In this document: piece by piece, positions 6,349 through 14,832 of the stretch | How positions within the stretch are numbered: the stretch's first letter is position 1 | Layout: every line of letters starts with the position of its first letter | From: JBEGQX01 sp041180805 | GTDB lineage: Bacteria > Planctomycetota > Planctomycetia > Gemmatales > Gemmataceae | DNA: 24,766 nucleotides | Direction: 5' to 3' | NCBI GenBank assembly: GCA_041180805.1 | Contig: JBEGQX010000262.1 | Coordinates: 1 to 24,766, forward strand | The notes under the pieces: model-generated | Database searches by the model: none | The model's input: the letters and a program-made list of their open reading frames with translations, nothing else | What the model was told of the DNA's origin: nothing | Translations under genes and position numbers: made by a program

Positions 6349-7326
6349 TTAAAAAACTACTTTCACGTCTGGATTGACAACCTTTTCAGCAGGCCACTTT
6401 CCATTCAAAAGATCCACGACCGCATGGGCGGCACTTAACGCCATGTCATCCCTCGATTGAATGTCCACGCCCGCCATATGTGCGGTCATGGCGATGTTTT
6501 CCAAACCGAAGATGGGCAAAACTTTTGTCGGGGGTTCTTCTTCAAAAACATCCAAGCCCGCTCCGGCGATCTTTTTGTTTACCAAGGCATCATAAAGATC
6601 ATCGGTATTGATCACACCGCCTCTTGCGGTATTCACCAAAAACGCGGTGGTTTTCATCATGCCAAGGCTGTTCTTATTAATGATGTGATGGGATTCCTTG
6701 TTGTAGGGCAGGTGCAGGGAAAGAAAATCGGATCGCTTCAGAGTTTCATCCCAACTTGTAAGTTCAATGCCATGCTTTTTGATGAAGTCGTGATCAGGGA
6801 AGGGTTCGTAGGCGATCACTTTCATTTCAAAGGCTTGAGCCCGAAGTGCCAAAGCTTTTCCCGCGCGGCCCAAGCCGGCAATGCCCAAGGTTCTTCCCCG
6901 CAGAGGAATATTGGTTCCACGCGGAAATTTACCTTGTTCTATGGACTTGTGCTGTGGCACAAGCTTTTTGGCCAGTGCCAGCATCAGGCAGAATGCATGT
7001 TCCGCAACCGCACCATGATTGGTGCCGGGCGCAATCGTTACTGCGGTCTTGTTGGTGGTTGCAGCTTTCAGATCCACAGCATCGTAGCCTACACCAACCC
7101 TGGCTATGACCCTAAGTTGTGGGTGGGCGGCTATTACTTTTTGTGTGTACGGTTCAGAACCTGCAAGAACGGCCGTGATGCCTTTCAGGCCCTCAAGAAG
7201 TTCATCCTCTGAGAGTTGTCGTCCTTTTTTCGGGTAGACAAGCTCATGGCCCGCCTTTTTCAATACGCTGGTGAATTCTGCATCCACTCCATCCAGAGGG
7301 GAGGGTGCCATCAAAATTTTTGCCAT
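6349..7326 (-). CDS. D-isomer-specific 2-hydroxyacid dehydrogenase (phosphoglycerate dehydrogenase-like)
   Basis: NAD(P)-dependent oxidoreductase of 325 residues interconverting a 2-oxoacid and its D-2-hydroxyacid in the cytosol. The nucleotide-binding Rossmann motif is GLGRAG (151-156), and the catalytic set is Arg235 (VNTARGG), Glu264 (DVFEEEPP) and His283 (TAHMAG). It lacks the C-terminal ACT regulatory domain of long SerA enzymes, so it could be a short phosphoglycerate dehydrogenase or a glyoxylate/hydroxypyruvate-type reductase; sequence alone does not separate these. ATG 7326 is preceded by GAGG eight bases upstream. It lies 40 bases after pxpC on the same strand and ends before the hairpin at 6298-6328, so it is probably the last gene of the mog-pxpA-pxpC operon. 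Confidence 0.85.
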   Translation of the reverse strand: MAKILMAPSPLDGVDAEFTSVLKKAGHELVYPKKGRQLSEDELLEGLKGITAVLAGSEPYTQKVIAAHPQLRVIARVGVGYDAVDLKAATTNKTAVTIAPGTNHGAVAEHAFCLMLALAKKLVPQHKSIEQGKFPRGTNIPLRGRTLGIAGLGRAGKALALRAQAFEMKVIAYEPFPDHDFIKKHGIELTSWDETLKRSDFLSLHLPYNKESHHIINKNSLGMMKTTAFLVNTARGGVINTDDLYDALVNKKIAGAGLDVFEEEPPTKVLPIFGLENIAMTAHMAGVDIQSRDDMALSAAHAVVDLLNGKWPAEKVVNPDVKVVF

Positions 7327-7366
7327 GGTTTTTTCCTCATCTATTCAAATTCTAACTCAGATCATC

Positions 7367-8251
7367 CTACAAAAAATCCGTGCTTGCAACGTTCAAACGC
7401 AGGCAAAATGACCCAAGCTCGGATTGGAGTCTATCCCAAAGAATTCCTGCCTGTTCCAGGGATACATATTCAAAGGAAACTTTCTGGCCGGGCCTTAGCT
7501 GGCCTATTTTGTGCAAGTCTGAATGTATGACTTGCGCAACGCGAGGGTAGCCTCCAATCGTTTGGCCTTCCACTCCAAGCAGCAACAAATTTCCATCCTT
7601 TGCAACCTGGATGGTACCCGGGCAAACCGGTTCCGATAGCATTTCCCCTCTGGGAACACTAATTGGTGCTCCGGAAAGGCGGATTCCCATGCGGTTGCTG
7701 GATTGATCCACGGTAAATACCAAGGATTGCAGAGCATCATCCCTGAAAAGATGTGCCTCTGGGCCAACCATAACTCGGATCGCACTTGTATTGGGATAAA
7801 ATTCGCATTCAGTTGGGACAAAACGGATTCCGCAACTATTTGCGGAACATTTTGCAAGATGGTTCTTTTTAAACGAGACTTGGGGACTTTCAAAACCACC
7901 CGGCGTGCTGATATATGCCCTGGTGTTGGAATCGCAATCCAACATGCGTAAGGTCTGGCCTTTTTCAAGATAGATGGTGTTGGAGGTCCTGATAGGTTTG
8001 CGGTTAACTTCCATGCGGAAACTGGCACCAAAGATTCCCAATGCGGTATCTTCACAGGCTTCCAGGGTTGGTCCTGCCAGGCAAACCTCCAGCGCCGGGG
8101 TATGGTAAGTGTTTCCCATCAGGGAATTGCTGATGGCCATCGAAACCCAGTCCGCCGGCCCACCCCATGGAATACCCTGATTGCGAAGCCCGAATGCGGG
8201 TTTACCCACCAACAGCAACTGAAGTCCGGGGTCTAGCACCTTCAAACTCAT
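7367..8251 (-). CDS. pxpC: 5-oxoprolinase subunit C (biotin-dependent carboxyltransferase-like fold)
   Basis: A 294-residue member of the PxpC/KipA/allophanate hydrolase subunit 2 family. Family landmarks are RNQGIPWGGPAD (23-34), TPGGFE (116-121), SSNRMGIRLSG (184-194), SEPVCPGTIQVAKDG (206-220) and QTIGGYPRVAQVI (230-242). With PxpA and PxpB, PxpC forms the ATP-dependent 5-oxoprolinase that opens pyroglutamate to glutamate. Its ATG overlaps the pxpA stop by four bases (ATGA), so translation is coupled. The usual PxpB (KipI) gene, normally right in front of or fused to pxpC, is not found here. Without PxpB it might work with a distant PxpB or on another amide. Family assignment is strong. 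Confidence 0.85.
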   Translation of the reverse strand: MSLKVLDPGLQLLLVGKPAFGLRNQGIPWGGPADWVSMAISNSLMGNTYHTPALEVCLAGPTLEACEDTALGIFGASFRMEVNRKPIRTSNTIYLEKGQTLRMLDCDSNTRAYISTPGGFESPQVSFKKNHLAKCSANSCGIRFVPTECEFYPNTSAIRVMVGPEAHLFRDDALQSLVFTVDQSSNRMGIRLSGAPISVPRGEMLSEPVCPGTIQVAKDGNLLLLGVEGQTIGGYPRVAQVIHSDLHKIGQLRPGQKVSFEYVSLEQAGILWDRLQSELGSFCLRLNVASTDFL

Positions 8252-8943
8252 GATGGTTTTCCTGTCCGGATTCCCAGTTCTTGTAATGCGCCTTTCAGTC
8301 TCTTAATAAAGTGCACCACTTCGGGCGAGTCTCCATGAACGCAAATGGTTTGAACCTGATCTTGCTCGATCAATTGTTGCACTTGCAATGCCGCTTCCCC
8401 TGGGTCATGAAGGATTGAATTGGGCGAAGATCTTGGTGCCAGGCTGCCGTCAGGAAGATACTTTCGGTCAGCGAACCCTTCCCTGAGAAAAGGAGTCCGT
8501 CCCTTGGCCGCGTTCTCCAGTGCGGAATCTTTCAACCCCACCAGTGTCAAATTCCATGAAAGTGCCATTTGGGTTAGAAGGTTTGCAAGTTCAATGTCCT
8601 TCATGGCTCGATGATAAAGAGCACCATGGGGCTTCAGGTGGGATATTTTCAGGTTGGCAACCTTTGCCAACTCCATGAATCCGCCCAATTGAAAAAGTAG
8701 ATCCGCCTTCAGTTGTGCGATGGGTTGTTGAAGCTCTGCCCGGCCGAAATTCGCCCGGTCCAAATAGCCCGGGTGTGCTCCAACCAGAATGTCTAACTTT
8801 GCTGCCGCTTCCATAACCTCAAGCACATTCGCAGGGTTACCTGCATGGGCGCAACAGGCCAGATTGATGGAGCCAACCAGTGGAAGAATCTCCAGATCAT
8901 TTGGTAGGCCTTCGCCGAGGTCGCAGTTCAGGTTGATATACAT
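8248..8943 (-). CDS. pxpA: 5-oxoprolinase subunit A (LamB/YcsF family)
   Basis: A 231-residue LamB/YcsF barrel protein. Conserved blocks: INLNCDLGEG (3-12), INLACCAHAGN (26-36), GAHPGYLDRANFGR (55-68), HLKPHGALYH (103-112) and, late in the protein, CVHGD. In known systems PxpA cleaves the phosphorylated 5-oxoproline formed by PxpBC. Two deviations from the family pattern I remember: the usual HAGD is HAGN (Asn36), and a loop of about 14 residues before CVHGD is missing, making it slightly shorter than the usual 244-255. Coupled to pxpC by an ATGA overlap and 11 bases behind mog. The ribosome binding site before ATG 8943 is weak. Confidence 0.85.
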   Translation of the reverse strand: MYINLNCDLGEGLPNDLEILPLVGSINLACCAHAGNPANVLEVMEAAAKLDILVGAHPGYLDRANFGRAELQQPIAQLKADLLFQLGGFMELAKVANLKISHLKPHGALYHRAMKDIELANLLTQMALSWNLTLVGLKDSALENAAKGRTPFLREGFADRKYLPDGSLAPRSSPNSILHDPGEAALQVQQLIEQDQVQTICVHGDSPEVVHFIKRLKGALQELGIRTGKPS

Positions 8944-8954
8944 TTCGGTTTATT

Positions 8955-9485
8955 TCACTTCTTGGGTCGGAAGGCCTTAACAACAGTTTCTTTGGTTGTT
9001 AGGAATGGGCCTTCGATCAGGTCGATGCAATAGGGTATGGCGGGAAAAACCGCCATCAGGCAATCGCGAATGGCACTGGGTTTGCCGGGAAGGTTTACAA
9101 TGAGGCTGTTACCACGAATGCCGGCGATTTGTCGGGAAAGAATTGCGGTGGGTACAATTTTCAGGGAAACTGCGCGCATCTGTTCCCCAAAGCCATCAAG
9201 GATTTTGTCACAAACGGCCTCGGTGGCTTCCGGGGTGACATCTCTTAATGCTGGCCCGGTTCCACCGGTGGTCACCACCAGGCAGCACTTCAGGCTGTCG
9301 CACAATTCCCTGAGGGTGGATTCAATCAACGGGCGTTCATCAGGTATGATTTTTGCCACAGGCTCCCAGGGGCATTCCAGAATCTCATCCAGGCATTCCC
9401 GTATCGCAGGGCCTCCGAGATCCTTGTATTCGCCTTTGCTTGCACGATCGGATATGGTCAAAATGCCTATGCGGATGTCTTTCAT
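8955..9485 (-). CDS. mog: MogA/MoaB-type molybdopterin adenylyltransferase
   Basis: A 176-residue protein of the MoCF-binding fold that adenylates molybdopterin (or binds it) before molybdate insertion in molybdenum cofactor synthesis. Diagnostic residues are the VVTTGGTGPALRDVTPEAT block (about 70-88, with Asp82 in the active site), GFGEQMR around residue 98-104, PTAILSRQ, and LPGKPSAI near residue 135. The sequence around the block resembles MogA of E. coli more than MoaB. First gene of the minus-strand operon with pxpA 11 bases behind. Divergent from the iron alcohol dehydrogenase; the region between (9486-9579) has a TTGACA at 9526-9531 but no matching -10, and a small AACGG-A-CCGTT palindrome at 9517-9527. 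Confidence 0.85.
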   Translation of the reverse strand: MKDIRIGILTISDRASKGEYKDLGGPAIRECLDEILECPWEPVAKIIPDERPLIESTLRELCDSLKCCLVVTTGGTGPALRDVTPEATEAVCDKILDGFGEQMRAVSLKIVPTAILSRQIAGIRGNSLIVNLPGKPSAIRDCLMAVFPAIPYCIDLIEGPFLTTKETVVKAFRPKK

Positions 9486-9579
9486 GGGAAGATTTTTTCC
9501 TGCGGATACTTCTTGGAACGGACCGTTGACAATATAGCAAGACTATGACTGAATGACACAGGATAACCGGGGACTAATC

Positions 9580-10785
9580 ATGAGAACAGTATGGCGATTT
9601 CATAGTGCGGGGGAGTTGGTGTTTGGTTGGGGTGCGGTGCGCGAAACAGGCGAAATCTGCCAGCGACAGAAACTGAGAAAAGTTTTTGTACTTACCGATA
9701 AGGTATTGCTGAATGTGGGGGTGGTGCACAAGGTTCTGGAATCGCTTAAGGCAGCGGGGGTGGATGCGGTGGTGTATCCGGGTGGCGAACCCGAGCCAAC
9801 CCTGGATGCCTGCAATCGGGCGATTGAAGCAGCCAAGGGTTACGGTCCCGATGGAATCATTGGTTTGGGTGGCGGCAGCAATATGGATATGGCCAAGATA
9901 ACCGCCAAGGTTCTGGCCCATGGTGGTACCCCCATGGATTATGTTGGTGATGATCGGATACCAGGCCCAATCATGCCGCTTATTTGCATTCCAACTACGG
10001 CGGGCACCGGTTCCGAGGTTTCAGGGGCGGATGTGTTTACAGATTCTTCCACACAACTGAAGCTTGGTTGCCTGAGCAATTATCTTCGACCCCGCGTTGC
10101 GATTGTGGATCCGGATCTTTCCTCCACTTGCCCCAAGAAAGTGACTGCGGATAGCGGCATTGATGCGCTTACTCATGCGATCGAGGCCTTTACCGCTGTC
10201 GATAACGAGATTTTCCCTTTGCCAGAAGGGCAAAAGTCCGTTTATCAGGGCAGGCATTTCTTTGGCAGCATGGTTGCCGAGAAGGCGATTCGCCTTTGTG
10301 GTTCTTACCTGAAAAGGGCCGTCCAGGATGGCGATGACCACGAAGCCCGCGAAGGCATGGCCATGGCGGCCACCTTGGGTGGGTTGGCGTTTTCCAATGT
10401 GGGGGTTGCTGCGGTGCATGCGCTGGAATATCCCGTGGGGGGAGCCGTGCATTGTTCCCATGGCGAAGGCAACGGTCTTCTTCTGCCATTTGTCATGCGG
10501 TTTAACATGCCTGGTCGCAAGAAGGAATTTGGATGGATTGCCAATTGGCTGGGCGTGGATACAAACGGAATGAACGAGGATGTTGCAGCCGAGGCGGCAA
10601 TCACTGCGATTAACCAACTTAAACGGGATATAGGAATTCCTGAAAGGCTGAGGGATTTGGGGGTTCGTGAAGACCAGCTAAGAACATTTGCTGAAAAATC
10701 CCATGCCATTGTTCGCATTATGCGAGTCAACCCACGGACGGCAACCGTGGAAGATTTGGAGGGAATTTTAAGGCAGGCGTGGTAG
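9580..10785 (+). CDS. iron-containing alcohol dehydrogenase
   Basis: A 401-residue group III (Fe-ADH) dehydrogenase. The NAD(P)-binding GLGGGSNMDMAK is at 95-106, the PTTAGTGSEVSG block at 138-149, and metal ligands appear to be Asp195 and His199 (DALTHAIE), His280 and His294 (HCSHGEGN). These enzymes oxidise primary alcohols, diols or lactaldehyde, or reduce aldehydes. A segment at about 210-232 (FPLPEGQKSVYQGRHFF) is longer than in classic FucO-type enzymes. I chose ATG 9580, which has GGGGA about seven bases upstream and starts the family's usual MRTxWRFHSAG; ATG 9553 gives nine more residues and no clear site. Single gene on its strand; its stop (10785) abuts the stop of the convergent esterase. 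Confidence 0.85.
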   Translation: MRTVWRFHSAGELVFGWGAVRETGEICQRQKLRKVFVLTDKVLLNVGVVHKVLESLKAAGVDAVVYPGGEPEPTLDACNRAIEAAKGYGPDGIIGLGGGSNMDMAKITAKVLAHGGTPMDYVGDDRIPGPIMPLICIPTTAGTGSEVSGADVFTDSSTQLKLGCLSNYLRPRVAIVDPDLSSTCPKKVTADSGIDALTHAIEAFTAVDNEIFPLPEGQKSVYQGRHFFGSMVAEKAIRLCGSYLKRAVQDGDDHEAREGMAMAATLGGLAFSNVGVAAVHALEYPVGGAVHCSHGEGNGLLLPFVMRFNMPGRKKEFGWIANWLGVDTNGMNEDVAAEAAITAINQLKRDIGIPERLRDLGVREDQLRTFAEKSHAIVRIMRVNPRTATVEDLEGILRQAW

Positions 10786-11583
10786 TTACTGGATGGGTTT
10801 TCCAAACAGAAACATCAGGACCTGATCAAACCGGTCGCGCCAGTCGTTTTCATGATGGTTACCCCCGACAATTTCCTGGTAGTAATAATCCCAGCCGGGC
10901 ATCAGGCCAACCTGTTCCAGTCTTCTGGCCAAACTGCGGGTAAGGGCATAGGGGGGATGATAGGCATGTGGGTAATGGCCTTCCTCTGTCCCCATGTCGA
11001 ACCAAAGCCTGGATCCTGTAAGACGGTCTGCATGCGAAAGTATTTCGTAAAGAACCCGCTGGTTGGCCCACCATAGAGAGGGAGAAATTCCCGCGCAAAG
11101 TCCAAAAACCTCGGGATAATCCATCGCCAAAGTCAGCGACACCAATCCTCCAAGCGATGAACCAGCAACGCCGGTCGATTCACGCTCCATCTTGGTTCGA
11201 TAATGCGAATCGATGAATGGCTTCAATTCCTCGGTGATGAACTTTCCATAAAGCCTGGACTGCCCGCCTTTTTGTTCCCGGTCATCCCGAAACAGTGTGT
11301 ATTCATCATCGCGATGGATGGTGTTATCGATTGCAACCAGGATGATTGGTTGCAATTGGTGATTGCTGACAAGGCGATCCGCAATCCGATCCGCTTCCCA
11401 AATGGATCCATAAGGTGCCCTTTTGCGGTCGAAAAGGTTCTGGCCATCCTGCATGTAAAGTACGGGAAACAATCGATCGGACTGGTCATAATCCGGGGGC
11501 AGCCAGACGGTAATGGTGCGATGGTTATCCAGATTTCTGGAGGCAAAACCGTGATGGAACTCAAATCTGGAGGGGTACTTCAA
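10786..11583 (-). CDS. putative esterase (enterochelin esterase-like fold)
   Basis: A 265-residue alpha/beta hydrolase of the putative-esterase group (Fes, mycolyltransferase-like, esterase D-like). Visible motifs: RTITVWLPPDYD near residue 22, VLYMQDGQNLFD (41-52), nucleophile elbow AGSSLGGL (140-147; Ser143) and the late HHENDWRDR, giving His243 as the catalytic His. No signal peptide is seen, so it is probably cytosolic. The start is a TTG at 11583, overlapping the cdd stop by four bases (TTGA) with GGGAG eight bases upstream; no ATG occurs until deep in the fold. As the last gene of the pyrimidine salvage operon it may hydrolyse acylated nucleosides or a related metabolite; that is only inference from position. 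Confidence 0.75.
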   Translation of the reverse strand: MKYPSRFEFHHGFASRNLDNHRTITVWLPPDYDQSDRLFPVLYMQDGQNLFDRKRAPYGSIWEADRIADRLVSNHQLQPIILVAIDNTIHRDDEYTLFRDDREQKGGQSRLYGKFITEELKPFIDSHYRTKMERESTGVAGSSLGGLVSLTLAMDYPEVFGLCAGISPSLWWANQRVLYEILSHADRLTGSRLWFDMGTEEGHYPHAYHPPYALTRSLARRLEQVGLMPGWDYYYQEIVGGNHHENDWRDRFDQVLMFLFGKPIQ

Positions 11584-11996
11584 GACTTTGACTCCCGGGC
11601 TTTGTTCAGGGTGGCCGGCCCAAAAGCCTCTGGCAGAATTTCGGAAAGATGAAAGTGCCTGTGAGTGCCACGAAGGTTACAAGTCCATATTTCAAGGTTG
11701 CTGGCGAATTCATAAATGAACTGCCTGCATGCTCCGCATGGCGGTGTGGGAGGGTCGGTGTCGGTTACGATAACCATCTGGGTGAATTCTAGTATTCCCT
11801 GTGATACCGCATGGGATAAAGCCACCCGCTCTGCGCAAATGGTCAGGCCATAACTTGCATTCTCGACATTGCAGCCAGTAATGATGGTGCCCGTTTTGGC
11901 GCGAACCGCCACACCCACCTGAAACTTGGAGTAAGGTGAGTAAGCTCGCTCTCTGGCGCGGGTAGCCTGTTCAAAAAGATCCTGGGGTGCCTGCAT
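11580..11996 (-). CDS. cdd: cytidine deaminase
   Basis: A homotetrameric-type cytidine deaminase of 138 residues, the usual length for this class. It hydrolyses cytidine and deoxycytidine to uridine and deoxyuridine. The zinc site is complete: Cys54 (TICAERVA) with catalytic Glu56, and Cys87 and Cys90 (PPCGACRQ); the substrate-binding GCNVENASYG is at 41-50. It lies six bases behind the nucleoside transporter gene and overlaps the esterase start. It converts imported cytidine into uridine, the substrate for the pyrimidine nucleoside phosphorylase in the same operon. Confidence 0.95.
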   Translation of the reverse strand: MQAPQDLFEQATRARERAYSPYSKFQVGVAVRAKTGTIITGCNVENASYGLTICAERVALSHAVSQGILEFTQMVIVTDTDPPTPPCGACRQFIYEFASNLEIWTCNLRGTHRHFHLSEILPEAFGPATLNKARESKS

Positions 11997-12002
11997 ATTG
12001 CC

Positions 12003-13343
12003 TCACAAAAGAATTCCAGCGATGGCTGCGTTGATCAGGGTTGCCAAAAATCCAGCCAGCAGGGCTGTTGATCCCAGTTGGGCCAGATCTTGCCTTCGGC
12101 TGGGGGCCATGGCCCCAATGCCACCGATCTGGATTCCAATGCTTGAGATGTTGGCAAACCCGGTCAGTGCGAAGGCGCTAAGCATTTTGGAACGCTCGCT
12201 GAGCATTTCATTGGCCGGCCCGGTAAGGTCCAAAAAGGCCACAAACTCGTTTGCCACCAGCTTGGTTCCGAGAAGTGAACCCACAGCCGGTGCCTCGGAA
12301 GGTTGTACACCTAAAAGGAAAGCCACAGGGCTGAAGATCCATCCGAAAATCGCCTGAAGGCTGAGGGATGGATTCATGAATTTCAAAACCGAGTCCGCCA
12401 GGGCTATCAGTGCGAGAAACGCGATCAGCATGGCTGCGACATTAATGGCGAGTTTCATGCCTTCCGATGCCCCGCTGCTGGCGGCATCAATGGCGTTACG
12501 GTGTTCTTTTTCCAATTCCACCTTCGATGTGCCCAGTGTTTGCGGAGTTTCAGTCTCGGGAATCAGCAGCTTTGCCAGATAAAGGCTGCACGGGGCCGCC
12601 ATGACACTGGTTGCCAGAATCCCAACCGCATCGGCCTTCATCTGAATGTAAACGGCCATCAATGCTCCGGATATGGTTGCCATTCCGCCCACCATCATCG
12701 CCAGTAATTCTGACCGTGTCATTTTTTCCACATAAGGCTTGATGATCAGGGGGGCTTCGGTTTGCCCCATGAAAACATTGGCAACGGCGCTCAGGGTTTC
12801 CGCTCCGCTGGTTTGCATCAGCCGCATCATGAAAAGGGCCAGTATGCGTACGATAAATTGCAAAACCCCGAAGTGGTAAAGGATCGTGAAGAAAGCCGAG
12901 ACAAAAACAATGGTGGGAAGCGCGTTGAAGGCAAACACAAATCCATTACCTTTTCCAAACACTTGATCCATCGCTGCAGGGTCTGCCAGCTTACCAAAGA
13001 CAAAGCGCGACCCTTCCGATGTGAACTCAAGAAATTTCGAAATAATTCCCGCTATGTAGCTGAACAATTCATACCCCGGCTTGCGCCCATTTACCTCGAA
13101 CTTTAGTACAAACAGGGCAAGAATAAACTGAATGCCAACCCCCCACGCAAAAGTCCGAAACCGGATGGCGCGAATATTCGTCGAAAATCCCAGGGCGATT
13201 CCCAGAAAACAGATTACTCCCAGCACCGCCACGCCACGCATGCCAAGAATGCCCTGACAAAGCCAGGCGGTTGCCCCCACAAGGGCAATGCCAAGGAAAA
13301 TAATAGACCTTATCTGTGTGTTGGATAATGTGGATGTGCTCAA
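12003..13343 (-). CDS. concentrative nucleoside transporter (CNT/NupC family)
   Basis: A 446-residue inner-membrane protein with many hydrophobic segments. CNT landmarks are GAETLSAVANVFMGQTEAPL (180-199), which contains the conserved nucleobase-binding Gln-Thr-Glu, and near the end FALTGFANISSIGIQIGGIG, the second conserved Asn-Phe/Ser binding region. CNT proteins couple sodium or proton influx to uptake of nucleosides, commonly pyrimidine ones. The start is TTG 13343, overlapping the phosphorylase stop (TTGA), with AGAGGA seven bases upstream; the next Met lies inside the first membrane helix, so the TTG start is likely real. It fits an operon for nucleoside import and breakdown. Confidence 0.9.
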   Translation of the reverse strand: MSTSTLSNTQIRSIIFLGIALVGATAWLCQGILGMRGVAVLGVICFLGIALGFSTNIRAIRFRTFAWGVGIQFILALFVLKFEVNGRKPGYELFSYIAGIISKFLEFTSEGSRFVFGKLADPAAMDQVFGKGNGFVFAFNALPTIVFVSAFFTILYHFGVLQFIVRILALFMMRLMQTSGAETLSAVANVFMGQTEAPLIIKPYVEKMTRSELLAMMVGGMATISGALMAVYIQMKADAVGILATSVMAAPCSLYLAKLLIPETETPQTLGTSKVELEKEHRNAIDAASSGASEGMKLAINVAAMLIAFLALIALADSVLKFMNPSLSLQAIFGWIFSPVAFLLGVQPSEAPAVGSLLGTKLVANEFVAFLDLTGPANEMLSERSKMLSAFALTGFANISSIGIQIGGIGAMAPSRRQDLAQLGSTALLAGFLATLINAAIAGILL

Positions 13344-14644
13344 GATATTTCCTCTTGGATTAGACGGATTTCCTGGAAGGGCGCTTCCGATATTTGAATT
13401 GCCTGTTCACACAAGGTACGGGCTTGTGCCAGTCCATGGTTTTGGCGATGCCTGATCTCCAATATTGTTTCCCCTGCCTGGACCAAAGCCCCGGGCTTGC
13501 GACGCATAAGGATGCCAACGCCGTGGTCGATGGCATCTTCTGATCGGTTGCGCCCCGCACCCAGATGACAGGCCGCATAACCCAGCTTAAGTGCATCCAC
13601 TTTTTGAAGTGTGCCATGCATCGTCGCTTTTACTGGTTCGTATTCAGGGGATACTTCCAGAAGCGATCGGTTTTCAGCAATATGTGGATTGCCACCCTGG
13701 GCTTCCACCATCTTCAGGAAGATTTCCATGGCCCTGCCATTGGTCAGGTTTTGCCTGGCAAGTCTTAGGGCGGCATCCATGCTGGAAGATACCTTGCCAA
13801 CCAACAGCATTTTGGCTGTCAGATAAAGGGTAAGTTCCATGGTATCTGTGGGGCCTTTGTCTTCCAGAATGTCCAAGCATTCCAAAACTTCCAGCGAATT
13901 ACCGATGTGGGTGCCCAGTGGTGAATCCATGTTTGTAATGGCTGCCTGACAATCAACCCCTGCCGCCTGAGCAGTAGCAACCAGTGTCTTTGCGAGTTCC
14001 CTAGATTTTTCGATGGTTGGCATGAATGCGCCGCAACCTGTTTTGACATCCAAAACAAGTCCGGTGATTCCCTCGGCGATCTTCTTGCTTAATATGGATG
14101 CCGTAATCAGCGGGATGGATTCCACGGTTGCGGTTACATCGCGAAGGGAATAAAGCGTCTTGTCGGCGGGAGCAATCTCGGCAGTCTGGCCAATCATGCA
14201 GCAACCCAGGCTTCTTAGTATTCTGTCAAAGTCATTCAAAGACAAACGGGTTTGGAAACCCGGGATGGATTCCAACTTGTCCAGGGTTCCACCCGTATGG
14301 CCCAAGCCTCTGCCGGAAATCATGGGAACAAAGATTCCACAGGCAGCAGCAAGCGGTGCCAAAACGATGGAAGTTTTGTCACCAATTCCGCCAGTGCTGT
14401 GCTTGTCTACAGCGGGTCCGCCAAGACCATCCCACTTTAATACCCTCCCGGAGTGAGTCATCATGCGAGTTAGGGTTGCCGCTTCGGTCGCGGTCATGCC
14501 TTCAAAATAGATGGCCATCAATAGTGCGCTAAGCTGATAATCAGGCCAGGTTCCTTTTGCCGCACCTTCCACAAAAAAGGCTATTTCCTTTTCATTTAAG
14601 GGCTTTCCATCACGCTTTTTTCGAAGAATTTCCAGAGGTGTCAT
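13340..14644 (-). CDS. pyrimidine-nucleoside (thymidine) phosphorylase
   Basis: A 434-residue enzyme of the DeoA/Pdp family, matching the usual 430-440. It phosphorolyses uridine, deoxyuridine or thymidine to base and (deoxy)ribose 1-phosphate. The family signature SGRGLGHTGGTLDKLE is at 110-125, preceded by the phosphate-binding KHSTGGIGDKT (81-91) and followed by the KTGCGAF block near residue 200. It is the first gene of the operon and is coupled to the transporter by a four-base TTGA overlap. DeoA and Pdp differ in substrate breadth; the cytidine deaminase neighbour argues for a broader Pdp-like activity, but sequence alone cannot decide. Confidence 0.9.
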   Translation of the reverse strand: MTPLEILRKKRDGKPLNEKEIAFFVEGAAKGTWPDYQLSALLMAIYFEGMTATEAATLTRMMTHSGRVLKWDGLGGPAVDKHSTGGIGDKTSIVLAPLAAACGIFVPMISGRGLGHTGGTLDKLESIPGFQTRLSLNDFDRILRSLGCCMIGQTAEIAPADKTLYSLRDVTATVESIPLITASILSKKIAEGITGLVLDVKTGCGAFMPTIEKSRELAKTLVATAQAAGVDCQAAITNMDSPLGTHIGNSLEVLECLDILEDKGPTDTMELTLYLTAKMLLVGKVSSSMDAALRLARQNLTNGRAMEIFLKMVEAQGGNPHIAENRSLLEVSPEYEPVKATMHGTLQKVDALKLGYAACHLGAGRNRSEDAIDHGVGILMRRKPGALVQAGETILEIRHRQNHGLAQARTLCEQAIQISEAPFQEIRLIQEEIS

Positions 14645-14780
14645 CTTATTCCTGCGATCTTAACAGGGAATTTAAAGAAAGTACCAGAATATGAAGGCTC
14701 AAGGGAACTGGAATTTCATTTTAAATTACGATGGTTTTTTTAAGGAATAGTCCTGTTTTCTTTTAAATGTCACCTGCGTT

Positions 14781-14813
14781 AGGATAGGGCTTCTGGATGA
14801 TAGCCTAATTCCT
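14781..14813. repeat. imperfect hairpin in the leader of the efflux operon
   Basis: AGGATAGGGCT (14781-14791) and AGCCTAATTCCT (14802-14813) form a stem of 5 plus 4 base pairs broken by an internal loop, ending 9 bases before the ribosome binding site (AAGGA) of the RND adaptor. Could be an operator or leader structure, or chance. The remaining 188-base divergent spacer (14645-14832) shows no clear promoter on either strand. Confidence 0.25.
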
Positions 14814-14832
14814 GTTGGGAAAAGGATACGGA

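Noticed and set aside
6457..7212. Open plus-strand frame of 251 codons
   Set aside because: Entirely antisense to the D-2-hydroxyacid dehydrogenase, which has a full set of catalytic motifs; the frame's protein has no family features.
9526..9554. TTGACA in the mog/alcohol dehydrogenase spacer as a promoter
   Set aside because: No acceptable -10 hexamer at 16-18 bases (CTGAAT at best), so not listed as a promoter.
10732..10750. Perfect hairpin CCACGG / CCGTGG with 7-base loop near the end of the alcohol dehydrogenase
   Set aside because: Not followed by a T-run on either strand, and inside a conserved coding region; likely chance.
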